Shown: one piece after another, positions 25,826 to 34,330 of the stretch
How the letters are laid out: each line of letters opens with the position of its first letter
Numbering within the stretch: position 1 is the stretch's first letter
Assembly (NCBI RefSeq): GCF_004005995.1
Contig: NZ_CP034767.1
Span: forward strand, 2,790,001 to 2,854,000
Source of the DNA: Devosia sp. 1566
GTDB lineage: Bacteria; Pseudomonadota; Alphaproteobacteria; Rhizobiales; Devosiaceae
DNA: 64,000 nucleotides
Reading direction: 5' to 3'
The notes under the pieces: model-generated
The model's database searches: none
Seen by the model: only the letters and a program-made list of their open reading frames with translations
Told to the model about the DNA's origin: nothing
Made by a program: the position numbers and the translations under genes

Positions 25826-26698
25826 CTACCCCAACACCTCAACCGCAAACCCGAACCGCGCCACCCCGCCCGGCACCAGCGTTAGCGTCAACGGCCGCTC
25901 CTCGAGCGCCGGACCCGCCCCCACCCGTGCCGCCATGCCGTGCCAGGGCTCTAGGCACAAGAACGGCGCCTCCATCTTGGGTTTGCTCCACAAGGCAAAG
26001 GCCGGCAGATTGCTCCAGGTGAAGTGCAAACCCTTGCCGCTTTCCGCCACGAACCGGATGCCGCTGCCGGCTCCTTGCGGAAACACCAGCGCATCCTCAT
26101 CAAACAGCCCATGCTCCAGCACCAGTTCACCCGCCTTGAACGGCGACGGCAGCATGTCGGGGCCGAGCAGACCCCCTTCGAGCTTGGCCCGCGCCGGCTC
26201 GGCCCCATTATCGAGCACGGCGCGATGCTCCTCGCCCGCGCAGCCCGGCAGCGGCCAGGCAAAGGCGGGGTGAAATCCGAGCCCAAACGGAATCGGCCGC
26301 CCATCGGCATTGGTGACTTCCGCTTCCACCACGACCTTGCGCCCCTCGAGCCGGTAACTCACGGCCAGGACGAACTCGAACGGATAAACCTCGTGCGTTA
26401 CCTCTGACGCCCTGAGCTCGAAGCGGCAGTGATCCTCCCCCTGCTCAGCCAGCGTGAAAATGCTCCGCCGCGCAAAGCCGTGCTGGCTCATCGCGAACAT
26501 CTGCCCCTCGATGCTCACCTGATCGTCCGGCGCCTTGCCCACAATGGGAAACAGGACCGGCGCCCGCCCATTCCAGAATTGCGGATCGCCATGCCACAGC
26601 CATTCCCCGCCATCCGCGGTGGTGATCGACTGCATTTCCGCCCCCATCGGCGCAAGGGCGACGCGCAGATCTGCATTGGCGATGGTGATCAGATCCAT
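25826..26698 (-). CDS. Aldose 1-epimerase family protein
   Basis: 290 residues, galactose-mutarotase fold. Recognisable features are the N-terminal APMGAEMQSI, the substrate-site arginine/histidine pair near MSQHGFARRS (about 70-79), and LGFHPAFAWPLPG (about 160-172). Likely interconverts anomers of a sugar or sugar phosphate; the branch is the LacX/YeaD-like type, not GalM proper. AAAGG eight bases upstream supports ATG 26698. It lies 12 bp downstream of the DUF72 gene and is probably co-transcribed. Confidence 0.85.
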   Translation of the reverse strand: MDLITIANADLRVALAPMGAEMQSITTADGGEWLWHGDPQFWNGRAPVLFPIVGKAPDDQVSIEGQMFAMSQHGFARRSIFTLAEQGEDHCRFELRASEVTHEVYPFEFVLAVSYRLEGRKVVVEAEVTNADGRPIPFGLGFHPAFAWPLPGCAGEEHRAVLDNGAEPARAKLEGGLLGPDMLPSPFKAGELVLEHGLFDEDALVFPQGAGSGIRFVAESGKGLHFTWSNLPAFALWSKPKMEAPFLCLEPWHGMAARVGAGPALEERPLTLTLVPGGVARFGFAVEVLG

Positions 26699-26710
26699 GG
26701 GATTTGCCTT

Positions 26711-27658
26711 TCAAATTTGTGGAAGGGTTCGACGCGAACGGGCCGCTATGCGCACCGCCTTGGCCTCGTCAGCATTGGGCGGCGCCCATTGCACTCCGAG
26801 TCGCGCCATCAAGCCTAGCGCATCTCCGGGTGCCATCAGCTTGTCGGTATTGTCGAAAAACAGGTAAACATCGCGCTTTACGCCATCCGCAGTCGGACCG
26901 GTGACAAAGTTCCCATCGGTCGCCTGCCCGGTGGACCACCGCCGCACCCGCTCGGCCCAGCTATCGAGCTGGGCGGGGGAATAGCCTGACTTATAGAGCT
27001 CCTCCGAGCCATGCAGGCGGCAATAAACAAAGTCCGCCGTCACATCCATCAGCAGCGGCCAGCTCACCGTGTCGGCGCAGACCAGCGCAATCTCGTAGCG
27101 CCGCAGCAGCTCGATAAACACCGGGTCGCAAAAGCTCTGATGCCGGATTTCCATGGCGTGCCGGATCGGTCGCACCACCCCGTCGCCGAAATGCGGCGGC
27201 GCCCGCAACCGCCCGTCATGCCGCCGCGCCAGCTCTGCCGCCTGCGCGGTGTCGCGCGGCAGCAGCCGAAAAAACGCCTCGAGCCGCTCCGGGTTGAAGG
27301 CAAACCGCTCGGGAAACTGCCACAGCACCGGCCCCAGCCGCTCCCCCAGCGCCAACGGCCCCGAAGCAAAGAAATTGGCCAGCGGCGGCTCGGGATTGGT
27401 GAGCTTGAGCATATGGGTCAGATAGCGCGGCCCCTTGAGCGCAAACACAAACCCTTCCGGAACCGCATCGCGCCATTGCTCGAACGACTTGGGCGTCTGC
27501 ATCCCATAAAACGTGCCATTGATCTCGAGCGCATTGAAATGAACCGCGGCAAAGGCCAGTTCGCGCTTTTGCGGCAGCCCTTCAGGATAGAAATTGCCGC
27601 GCCAGGGCGTGTAGGTCCACCCCGAAAGCCCGATCCTGATCTCCCCGCACTGCGCCAA
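26711..27658 (-). CDS. DUF72 domain protein
   Basis: 315 residues, single DUF72 TIM-barrel domain. Signature stretches are IGLSGWTYTPWRGNFYP (8-24), HFNALEINGTFYG (40-52) and VYCRLHGSEE near 210-220. Function of the family is not established. The only start that gives a family-like N-terminus is TTG 27658. Upstream gene of the aldose epimerase, same strand. Confidence 0.85.
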   Translation of the reverse strand: MAQCGEIRIGLSGWTYTPWRGNFYPEGLPQKRELAFAAVHFNALEINGTFYGMQTPKSFEQWRDAVPEGFVFALKGPRYLTHMLKLTNPEPPLANFFASGPLALGERLGPVLWQFPERFAFNPERLEAFFRLLPRDTAQAAELARRHDGRLRAPPHFGDGVVRPIRHAMEIRHQSFCDPVFIELLRRYEIALVCADTVSWPLLMDVTADFVYCRLHGSEELYKSGYSPAQLDSWAERVRRWSTGQATDGNFVTGPTADGVKRDVYLFFDNTDKLMAPGDALGLMARLGVQWAPPNADEAKAVRIAARSRRTLPQI

Positions 27659-27730
27659 TCGCTGCCCCGTTCACACCTGCTCGCGTCTCAACGCCAGCAT
27701 GCCAACGACGTTGCAGGGCACTTTCTGCAC

Positions 27731-27771
27731 CCTCCCCCTTGAGGGGAGGGCCGGGGTGGGGGTTCAGGCCC
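27731..27771. repeat. Family 1 palindrome
   Basis: CCTCCCCCTTGAGGGGAGGG with a GGGGTGGGGGTT tail, in the 137-bp gap between the DoxX-like gene stop and the DUF72 start. Confidence 0.75.
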
Positions 27772-27795
27772 CTCCACCAACTGGATCCCGCCCCC

Positions 27796-28164
27796 TCACG
27801 TCAACGGAAACACGCCCCTGATCCGCGGCTCGCGCAGCCACAGCGCCACCCAGGCGAACACCCCCAGATAGAGGCTAAACAGCGTATGGCTGAACAGCGG
27901 ATTATCCACCCGCAGATTGGCCGCCAGCGCCGCCCCCAGCAGCCCGGTCAACAACACCGCCCCCAGCAGCGAAGTGCGTGGGATCACAAACAGGACGGTG
28001 CACACCGCCTCGATCACCCCAATCAGCAGCAGATATTTAGGCGGCCATCCCACCGCCTGCAGCGGCTCCAGCGCCAGCGTCGAGCCCAGCAGTTTTGGCG
28101 CCACCGACGCACCCAGCATGAACAGCGCCAAGAGCCCCGTCATGATCCAGCCAGCAATAATCAT
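27796..28164 (-). CDS. DoxX-like membrane protein
   Basis: 122 residues with four membrane segments (about 3-22, 42-62, 67-87, 96-114), the size and pattern of the DoxX_2 group. First segment IIAGWIMTGLLALFMLGAS is followed by the conserved PKLLG. Function of these small quinone-type or redox-linked membrane proteins is uncertain. Start 28164 is chosen; the much longer in-frame reading to 29607 is antisense to hrpB and not coding. Divergent from hrpB. Confidence 0.82.
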   Translation of the reverse strand: MIIAGWIMTGLLALFMLGASVAPKLLGSTLALEPLQAVGWPPKYLLLIGVIEAVCTVLFVIPRTSLLGAVLLTGLLGAALAANLRVDNPLFSHTLFSLYLGVFAWVALWLREPRIRGVFPLT

Positions 28165-28296
28165 TCTTCGTCCCCACAACCCCGGCAGCCTCACGCTGCC
28201 CCCTCCCTCTGACGCTCGCCAGCCGCCCTTGCCGACACGCCCCCCATCTTTTCGCGGCGCTTGCCCCCGGCCCCGCCATGCGCCACAACCCCGGCC

Positions 28297-30756
28297 ATGT
28301 CCCTGCCGCCCCTCCCCATCGACCAAGCCCTCCCAGCCCTTCACGACGCGCTGGCCGCCGGCCCCTATGCCGTGCTGGTCGCGCCGCCCGGCGCGGGCAA
28401 GACTACCCGCGTGCCCCTCGCCCTGCTGGAGGCGCCCTGGCGCGCCGATAGCCGCATCATCGTGCTCGAGCCGCGCCGCCTTGCCGCCCGCGCCGCCGCC
28501 ACCCAGATGGCGCGCCTGCTTGGTGAGGATGTCGGCGCCACCGTGGGTTATCGCGTCCGCATGGATAGCCGGGTTGGCCCCAGGACCCGCATCGAAGTGG
28601 TCACCGAAGGCGTCTTCACCCGCATGCTGGTGGATGATCCCGAACTGACCGGCATCGCCGCCGTCCTCTTCGACGAATTCCACGAGCGCAGCCTCGATGG
28701 CGATCTCGGCCTCGCCCTCACCCTCGATGCCGCCGCGCTCCGCCCCGATCTGCGCGTCCTCGTCATGTCCGCCACCGTCGATGGCGCTGCCGTCGCGCGC
28801 CTCCTCAACGATGCACCCGTCATCGAAAGCCTTGGCCGCACTTTCCCGGTCACGACCGAATATCGCGAGCCCGATCCCCTCGCCCGCCTCGAAGACGCCG
28901 TGGCCACGGCCGTCCTTGCCGCCCTGCGCGAGCATGAGGGCTCGGCGCTCGTTTTCCTGCCCGGCCAGGGCGAAATCGCCCGCACCGCCGAACGCCTCGC
29001 CGAACGCCTGCCGCCCCACATCAGTCTCGCCCCGCTTTACGGGCAGCTCACCCCGGCCGAGCAGGACCGCGCCATCCAGCCCGCCCCGCCCGGCCAGCGC
29101 AAGATCGTGCTCGCCACCTCGATTGCCGAAACCTCGCTCACCATCGAAGGCATCCGCATTGTCGTCGACAGCGGCTTTCGCCGCGTCCCCGTTTACGAGC
29201 CCGCCACCGGCCTCTCGACCCTGCAAACCCGCCGGGTGTCCCGCGCCGGGGCCGATCAGCGCCGTGGCCGCGCCGGCCGCACCGCCCCCGGCCACTGCAT
29301 TCGCCTCTGGAACGAAGGCCAGAACGCCGCGCTCCAGCCCTTCGATACCCCCGAAATCCTCGCGGCTGACCTCGCCGGCTTTGCTCTCGATCTCGCCGCC
29401 TGGGGCGTCGCCGATCCCAGCCAGCTCCCCTTTCTCGATCCCCCGCCCGCCCCGGCCTGGAGCGAGGCCGTCGCCCTGCTGCAAAGCCTCGATGCCCTCG
29501 ATGCGGCAGGCCGCCTTACCGCCGCGGGAAAGGCCCTGGCCCGCCTGCCGCTCCATCCCCGGCTCGCCCATATGGTGGTCGAAGGTGCCGCCGATGGCGA
29601 CGCGCAAACCGCCGCGGAACTGGCCGTGCTGCTTGCCGAACGCGGCCTTGGCGGCGACGGCATCGATCTAGCCCATCGCCTCGATCGCTTTCGCCTCGAT
29701 CGCTCACCCCGCGCCCGCGATGCCCGCGCCCTTGCCACCCGCTGGGCCAAAGCCGCTGGCGGCAGCGCCGCCGACAACACCGAACCGCAATTGGTCGGCC
29801 ATCATCTCGCCCGCGCTTTCCCGGACCGCGTCGCCCAATCCGCCGGTGCGCGCGGGCGCTTCCGCCTCGCCAATGGCCGGCAAGCCAGCATGGAAGCCAC
29901 CGAAGCCCTCGCCGCCGTGCCCTTTCTCGTCGTCACCGATCTGACCGGCGCTGCCGCCACCGCCCGCATCCGCGCCGCCGCTGCGCTGGAGCGTGCCGAG
30001 CTCGAAACCCTCTTTGCCGACAAGATCACCACCGAAACGAGCCTCAGCTTTGACGAGGCCAGCGCCAGCATCCGCGCGCGCCGCACCCGGCGCCTCGGTG
30101 CGCTGCGCCTTGCCGATGAACCCGTGCCCGTTGATGATCCGGAAGCCGCCGCTGCCCTGCTGGCCGAAGCGGCGGCGCGGCGTGGCGTCGATGCCCTTCC
30201 CTGGAGCCGCGAGCAAAAGGCCTGGCGCGCCCGCGCCAATTACCTGCACGCCACGTTGGGCGACGACTGGCCCGACCTCAGCGCCGAGGCCCTTGCCGAC
30301 AGCACCGCCACCTGGCTCGCCCCCGCCCTTTACGGGTTGACCAAACTCTCCGAAATCACCGGCGAACAGCTGCGCACCGCGCTGGATCTCCTGCTTCCCT
30401 TCGCGCGGCGCCAGGAAATCGAAGCCCTGCTGCCCAGCCATTTCACCGCCCCGACCGGCAATGCCGTGCCCATCGACTACACCGCCGAAGGCGGCCCTGC
30501 GATCGAGATTCGCGCGCAGGAACTGTTTGGCCTCACCCGCCATCCCACCATCGCCAATGGCCGCATTCGGCTGGTTCTCGTGCTGCTATCGCCCGCCCAC
30601 CGCCCGATCCAGACCACGCGCGATCTGCCGGGCTTTTGGGCCGGCTCCTGGCGCGATGTCGCCAAGGAGCTCAAGGGCCGCTATCCCCGCCACCCCTGGC
30701 CCGACGATCCCGCCGGGGCGCGCCCCACCGCCCGCGCCAAACCAAGGGGAACTTAG
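28297..30756 (+). CDS. hrpB: ATP-dependent RNA helicase HrpB
   Basis: DEAH/RHA-type helicase of 819 residues (E. coli HrpB 809). Motif I PPGAGKTT (30-37), motif II DEFHERS (about 128-134), motif III SAT, the QRRGRAGRTAPG motif VI, then HA2 and the HrpB-specific C-terminal domain. Start ATG 28297 (MSLPPLPIDQALPAL) matches the family; an upstream ATG at 28279 is possible. Roles in mRNA or rRNA processing are known only in a few bacteria. Convergent with msrB. Confidence 0.93.
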   Translation: MSLPPLPIDQALPALHDALAAGPYAVLVAPPGAGKTTRVPLALLEAPWRADSRIIVLEPRRLAARAAATQMARLLGEDVGATVGYRVRMDSRVGPRTRIEVVTEGVFTRMLVDDPELTGIAAVLFDEFHERSLDGDLGLALTLDAAALRPDLRVLVMSATVDGAAVARLLNDAPVIESLGRTFPVTTEYREPDPLARLEDAVATAVLAALREHEGSALVFLPGQGEIARTAERLAERLPPHISLAPLYGQLTPAEQDRAIQPAPPGQRKIVLATSIAETSLTIEGIRIVVDSGFRRVPVYEPATGLSTLQTRRVSRAGADQRRGRAGRTAPGHCIRLWNEGQNAALQPFDTPEILAADLAGFALDLAAWGVADPSQLPFLDPPPAPAWSEAVALLQSLDALDAAGRLTAAGKALARLPLHPRLAHMVVEGAADGDAQTAAELAVLLAERGLGGDGIDLAHRLDRFRLDRSPRARDARALATRWAKAAGGSAADNTEPQLVGHHLARAFPDRVAQSAGARGRFRLANGRQASMEATEALAAVPFLVVTDLTGAAATARIRAAAALERAELETLFADKITTETSLSFDEASASIRARRTRRLGALRLADEPVPVDDPEAAAALLAEAAARRGVDALPWSREQKAWRARANYLHATLGDDWPDLSAEALADSTATWLAPALYGLTKLSEITGEQLRTALDLLLPFARRQEIEALLPSHFTAPTGNAVPIDYTAEGGPAIEIRAQELFGLTRHPTIANGRIRLVLVLLSPAHRPIQTTRDLPGFWAGSWRDVAKELKGRYPRHPWPDDPAGARPTARAKPRGT

Positions 30757-30757
30757 G

Positions 30758-30886
30758 GCCACGCCCTCTTGGGTTCGAGGCGCCAAAAGCGCACCTCTCC
30801 ATGAGGCCTGTTGATGCATCGAGTTCCCAGTAGCCCTCATGGTGAGGTGCGAGCTCTTCGCGAGCCTCGAACCACGAGGGCGTGCC
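30758..30886. repeat. Large imperfect inverted repeat, family 3
   Basis: The left half (30758-30806, ...CCACGCCCTCTTGGGTTCGAGG... CACCTCTCCATGAGG) and the right half (30833-30886, CCTCATGGTGAGGTG ... CCTCGAACCACGAGGGCGTG) are mirror images around a 26-base centre. It fills the gap between the convergent hrpB and msrB ends, where it may act as a bidirectional transcription stop. A fragment recurs at 40870-40900. Confidence 0.75.
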
Positions 30887-30936
30887 CCCGAGGCCGGGCA
30901 CAAAAAAGCCCCGGATCACTCCAGGGCTCTTATGTC

Positions 30937-31341
30937 TTATTCGGCAGGCGAAAAATTCAGCGCCACACCATTGATGCAATAGCGTAGCCCCGTGGGCGGG
31001 GGACCATCGGGGAACACATGCCCCAGATGGCTGCCGCAGCGCGAGCAATGGCACTCCGTGCGTACCATCCCGTAGGAGCGATCCTCGGAGGTCTCGACCG
31101 AACCGGGCAGCGGATCGTTGAAGCTCGGCCAGCCCGTGCCGCTCTCGAACTTCAGCGTCGATTCGAACAACGGCTGGTCGCAACCGGCGCAGGTGAACGC
31201 ACCCGCCCGCGTTTCATGCAGCAGCGCGCAGGACCCCGGCCGCTCGGTGCCGTGGTTGCGCATCACCTGGTATTGCTCGGGCGTCAGCCGCTTGCGCCAT
31301 TCCTCATCGGTCCGCGTGACCGGAAATGCATGAGCATCCAT
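30937..31341 (-). CDS. msrB: Peptide-methionine (R)-S-oxide reductase MsrB
   Basis: 134 residues. Repairs methionine-R-sulfoxide in proteins. Zinc is held by C51, C54, C99 and C102; the catalytic cysteine is C122 in RYCINGVALNF; the GTGWPSF substrate region is at 68-74. GGGAG six bases before ATG 31341 supports this start, though an in-frame ATG at 31378 would add MLKFWNKRENG. Follows the PPOX-fold gene by 89 bp on the same strand. Confidence 0.94.
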   Translation of the reverse strand: MDAHAFPVTRTDEEWRKRLTPEQYQVMRNHGTERPGSCALLHETRAGAFTCAGCDQPLFESTLKFESGTGWPSFNDPLPGSVETSEDRSYGMVRTECHCSRCGSHLGHVFPDGPPPTGLRYCINGVALNFSPAE

Positions 31342-31430
31342 GCCATTCTCCCGCTTGTTCCAAAATTTCAACATGGCTTTCATATAGTGCTGCACCCGCC
31401 CTGGCGACAGGCCCAACCCCTCCGAGCCGT

Positions 31431-32000
31431 TCAAGCCGAGGTGACCGGCGCCTCGAACAGCCCCGTGGGAAAGCCATCCTGGCTCACCTGGTTCTTTTCG
31501 CGCCAATAATCCTCGATGCCATCGACGCCCTTGGCCCGCGCCCAGCTATCCATCTGCGGGCGCTCCTCGCGATAATCGAACAGCGGCACGCCATAGCCGC
31601 ACGAGCTCTGCACCAGCTCGACCTCGAGCCGCACCATCTGTCGCGCCCCAAGCGGCGCCTCGCCCCCGAACTGCTCGGCCAACAGGGTGGCATATTCCTC
31701 GCTCTCGCGATGGATCACCCGCCCCTGCCCATACAGCCGCAGAATCAGCGGCGGCCCGTCCACAGCGCAAAACATGATGGTCAGCCGCGGATCGATCCGC
31801 AGATGCGCCGCCGTTTCATTGCCGCTGCCGGTGCGGTCGAGATAAAGCACGTCATTGTCCCCGAGCACCCGGAACATGTCGGTGCTCCGCGGCGACATGT
31901 TCACATGCCCCGTCGGCGCGGCAGAAGCCGTGAAGAACATGTGCTGGGCCGCAATGAACTTGTGATGGTGGGATTCGAGCTGGGGAAATCGCTTTGCCAT
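31431..32000 (-). CDS. Pyridoxamine 5'-phosphate oxidase-fold protein
   Basis: 189 residues, FMN-binding split barrel. The N-terminal half (FIAAQHMFFTASAAPTGHVNMSPR, residues 15-38) and the DNDVLYLDRTGSGNETAAHL segment (48-67) are typical of the PPOX-like family, not the vitamin B6 enzyme PdxH. Probably a flavin- or F420-type reductase of unknown substrate. ATG 32000. Confidence 0.82.
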   Translation of the reverse strand: MAKRFPQLESHHHKFIAAQHMFFTASAAPTGHVNMSPRSTDMFRVLGDNDVLYLDRTGSGNETAAHLRIDPRLTIMFCAVDGPPLILRLYGQGRVIHRESEEYATLLAEQFGGEAPLGARQMVRLEVELVQSSCGYGVPLFDYREERPQMDSWARAKGVDGIEDYWREKNQVSQDGFPTGLFEAPVTSA

Positions 32001-32113
32001 CCCCCATTTCTGCTCCCGCCCCAGCTACCCGCGCAAGCTCTTTTCATCAGCCGCTAGAACCTGCCGCCAAGTTCTTTCTCTTCCCCCAAAACATGCCGGA
32101 ACCGAGGCTCCCG

Positions 32114-32221
32114 CCCTCCCTCCCCCCTGAGGGGAGGGCTGGGGTGGGGGTCAGCGTCGTGGCCGCATTGTGCCCGCCACGACGACCCCCTCCCTCAATC
32201 CCTCCCCTCAAGGGGGAGGGA
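32114..32221. repeat. Facing pair of family 1 palindromes forming a 108-bp inverted repeat
   Basis: A forward family 1 unit (32114-32153) faces a reversed one (32185-32221), and between them CGTCGTGGC and GCCACGACG form a further 9-bp stem. The result is a long cruciform-capable structure inside the 460-bp non-coding gap between the PPOX gene and the tRNA-Val genes. No gene is visible in the rest of that gap. Confidence 0.8.
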
Positions 32222-32460
32222 AGAAAGTGCCCCGGCAAGCGCGTTATGCCATCCCCTTTGCAGGGCAGGCGCAGACAGCAGTCATCGAGAAACCGGCGAA
32301 TCAATGCTCGTCGTCACGCACCATCCGCCCCAGCTTCGGGTCGGGGCGAGTCGAAAACAGTAATGTCCGAGAACCGGCGCGCAACGTAGATTACTACGTG
32401 AGCACCGGAAGCGCAGGTCATTGCTGTTTGCAGGCCGCCCCGGCGCGAGGAAGGGGCGGA

Positions 32461-32535
32461 TGGTGGGAGTAACAAGGATTGAACTTGTGACCCTTCGCGT
32501 GTGAAGCGAATGCTCTCCCGCTGAGCTATACTCCC
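32461..32535 (-). tRNA. tRNA-Val(CAC)
   Basis: 75 bases on the minus strand including encoded CCA. Acceptor GGGAGTA pairs with TACTCCC, D-arm GCTCAGC..GAGC, anticodon stem TTCGC/GCGAA with loop TTCACAC (anticodon CAC), and T-loop GTTCAATCC. Second of two tandem valine tRNAs, 28 bases after tRNA-Val(GAC). Confidence 0.97.
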
Positions 32536-32563
32536 ATCGCCATCGGCGAATAGACTAGAGAGA

Positions 32564-32638
32564 TGGTGGGCGTAACAAGGATCGAACTTGTGACCCCCTC
32601 GATGTCAACGAGGTGCTCTCCCGCTGAGCTATACGCCC
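32564..32638 (-). tRNA. tRNA-Val(GAC)
   Basis: 75 bases, minus strand, CCA encoded. Acceptor GGGCGTA/TACGCCC, anticodon stem CCTCG/CGAGG with loop TTGACAT (anticodon GAC), T-loop GTTCGATCC. Promoter-proximal gene of the valine tRNA pair. Confidence 0.97.
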
Positions 32639-32682
32639 ATCTCTCCGGGAAGGAACCGCCGCTAGGCCGTCCCAATGGCGCG

Positions 32683-32712
32683 GATAGACCACAAAACTTG
32701 CTTTGTGGTCAA
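32683..32712 (-). promoter_or_regulatory. Likely promoter of the tRNA-Val pair
   Basis: On the minus strand TTGACC (32712-32707), an 18-base spacer and TCTATC (32688-32683) precede a GC-rich discriminator and the tRNA 5' end about 45 bases on. The same stretch is a perfect 9-bp inverted repeat (32687-32710), which complicates the reading. Confidence 0.45.
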
Positions 32713-32848
32713 GGGGCCTCGCGCGCGCCGCTGGGGAGAAAATGCTCCCCCGCTTTTCCGCCTCCACCTGCGCCCAGATCTGCGCGCAGCGATGGCAATT
32801 CCAGCACCCCATTCAAAGGCGGCTCAGGCGCCGCCCCAGCGTGTTTGA

Positions 32849-33208
32849 TCACGCGGCCAGCAGCCGCTCCACTTCATTCACCAGATCCTTGAGGTGAAAC
32901 GGCTTGCTCAGAACCGAAGCATCCTTGGGCGCGTCACTGTCGGGGTTGAGCGCCACCGCGGCAAAGCCGGTGATGAACATCACCTTCAGGTCTGGATCGA
33001 GTTCGGTGGCGCGCCGCGCCAGCTCGATCCCGTCCATTTCCGGCATCACGATATCGCTCAGCAGCAGCGAAAACGGCTCCTCGCGCAGCCGCTCATAGGC
33101 AGAAAGGCCATTATCGAAGGAAACCACCTCATAGCCGGCGTTTTTCAACGCCCGCGTCAGAAACTGGCGCATGTCATTATCGTCTTCCGCCAGCAGAATT
33201 CGTCTCAT
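32849..33208 (-). CDS. cpdR: CpdR-type single-domain response regulator
   Basis: 119 residues, receiver domain only. Acidic pocket D9/D10, phospho-acceptor D52 (SDIVMPEMDG), and the VLSKPFH lysine near the end. Near-identical in layout to Caulobacter CpdR, which when unphosphorylated directs ClpXP to the pole to degrade CtrA and other cell-cycle proteins. It ends in LAA, reminiscent of a ClpX degron. GGAG six bases before ATG 33208 fixes the start. Divergent from the amidohydrolase. Confidence 0.9.
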   Translation of the reverse strand: MRRILLAEDDNDMRQFLTRALKNAGYEVVSFDNGLSAYERLREEPFSLLLSDIVMPEMDGIELARRATELDPDLKVMFITGFAAVALNPDSDAPKDASVLSKPFHLKDLVNEVERLLAA

Positions 33209-33404
33209 CACTCTCTCCGGCCAATTCGCCACTGAGTCGCAAATTATCCCACGGATGTTTATGCCAGGTTAGCCATAACGCAAACCGGGCAGCTGGCCCT
33301 TACAATTATCTTGATCAACTGGACAAGCCGCGTGCCACGGGCCACATTGCGGGGGTAAACGGCGCCGCGTCGCAGAACGGCGCCCAAGCCTATCGGGAGG
33401 GACT

Positions 33405-34301
33405 GTGCGGTCCGACTATTGGGATCAGCCAGCGTTTGAAACGATCCGGCCGCGCCGCCTCGTGGCGCCCCTGGTGTTCAACTCGGCCCATTCGGGCCGC
33501 AATTATCCCGAACGCTTCCTTGCCATGACCCGGCTCGATAATCTCTCGATCCGCCAGTCCGAGGATGCTTTTGTCGACGAACTCTTTGCCCGCGCACCCC
33601 ATCTCGGGGCTCCCCTGCTACGCGCGCATTTCCCCCGGGCCTATCTCGACGTCAATCGTGAGCCGTGGGAACTGGACCCCTCCATGTTCGACGAGCCCCT
33701 TGGGCCAAGGTTCAACACCACCTCGCCGCGCGTGGCTGCCGGCCTTGGCACGCTCGCGCGCGTCGTGGCTGAAAACAAGCCCATCTATCGCGACCGGCTG
33801 ACCCTTGAGGACGCGCGCATGCGTATCGAGGGCATTTATCAGCCCTACCATGCCGCACTGCAAAAGCTGCTCAACGAAGCCGTCGGCACCTTCGGCGTCG
33901 CGGTGCTGATCGATTGCCATTCCATGCCGCGCATCAACCGTCCGAGCGACCGCTCCGGCCCCGATATTGTGCTTGGCGACCGCTATGGCACCACCTGCAC
34001 CCCGGCCCTGATCGACATGGTGGAAACCATCTTCAGCGCGGCGGGCCTGCGCGTTGCGCGTAACCGCCCCTATGCCGGGGGCTTTTCCACCCGCGCCTAT
34101 GGCCGCCCCCAGCAAGGGGTGCACGCCCTCCAGATCGAAATCAGCCGCCACCTCTACATGAACGAAGCGACCCTGGATCGAAACAGCGGCTTTGACACCA
34201 TGCGCTCCCTCATGGACCACCTGATCACCGCCCTCATCACTCTGGACCTCCCCACCCTCCTCACCCCCCACACCGCCGCCCAAAAACTCGCCGCCGAATA
34301 G
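33405..34301 (+). CDS. N-formylglutamate amidohydrolase family protein
   Basis: 298 residues with the FGase fold: FNSAHSGRNYP (25-35), AYLDVNREPWELDP (about 79-92), LIDCHSMPR (about 168-176) and IEISRHLYMNE near 245. Family members hydrolyse N-formylglutamate in histidine degradation, but no hut genes adjoin, so the substrate is uncertain. A GTG start with GGGAGG five bases upstream is clear. Adjacency to cpdR is, from memory, conserved in Rhizobiales. Confidence 0.85.
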   Translation: MRSDYWDQPAFETIRPRRLVAPLVFNSAHSGRNYPERFLAMTRLDNLSIRQSEDAFVDELFARAPHLGAPLLRAHFPRAYLDVNREPWELDPSMFDEPLGPRFNTTSPRVAAGLGTLARVVAENKPIYRDRLTLEDARMRIEGIYQPYHAALQKLLNEAVGTFGVAVLIDCHSMPRINRPSDRSGPDIVLGDRYGTTCTPALIDMVETIFSAAGLRVARNRPYAGGFSTRAYGRPQQGVHALQIEISRHLYMNEATLDRNSGFDTMRSLMDHLITALITLDLPTLLTPHTAAQKLAAE

Positions 34302-34330
34302 CGGACCGGCCGGCGCCTCACCCGCACCCG

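Noticed and set aside
27796..29607. 603-residue reading extending the DoxX-like gene through hrpB
   Set aside because: Only the last 122 residues look like protein; the rest is antisense to hrpB.
20451..32221. CRISPR array from the recurring GC-rich repeats
   Set aside because: Repeats are dispersed, palindromic, unevenly spaced and without regular spacers or cas genes.
32555..32812. 85-residue ORF over tRNA-Val(GAC)
   Set aside because: Runs through the tRNA gene and its promoter; a typical false ORF (contains RIAQRESTSL from the tRNA).
32461..34301. tRNA-Val as attachment site of a genomic island covering 34-40 kb
   Set aside because: No integrase and no repeated tRNA 3' end was seen; core cpdR lies between the tRNAs and the looser block.
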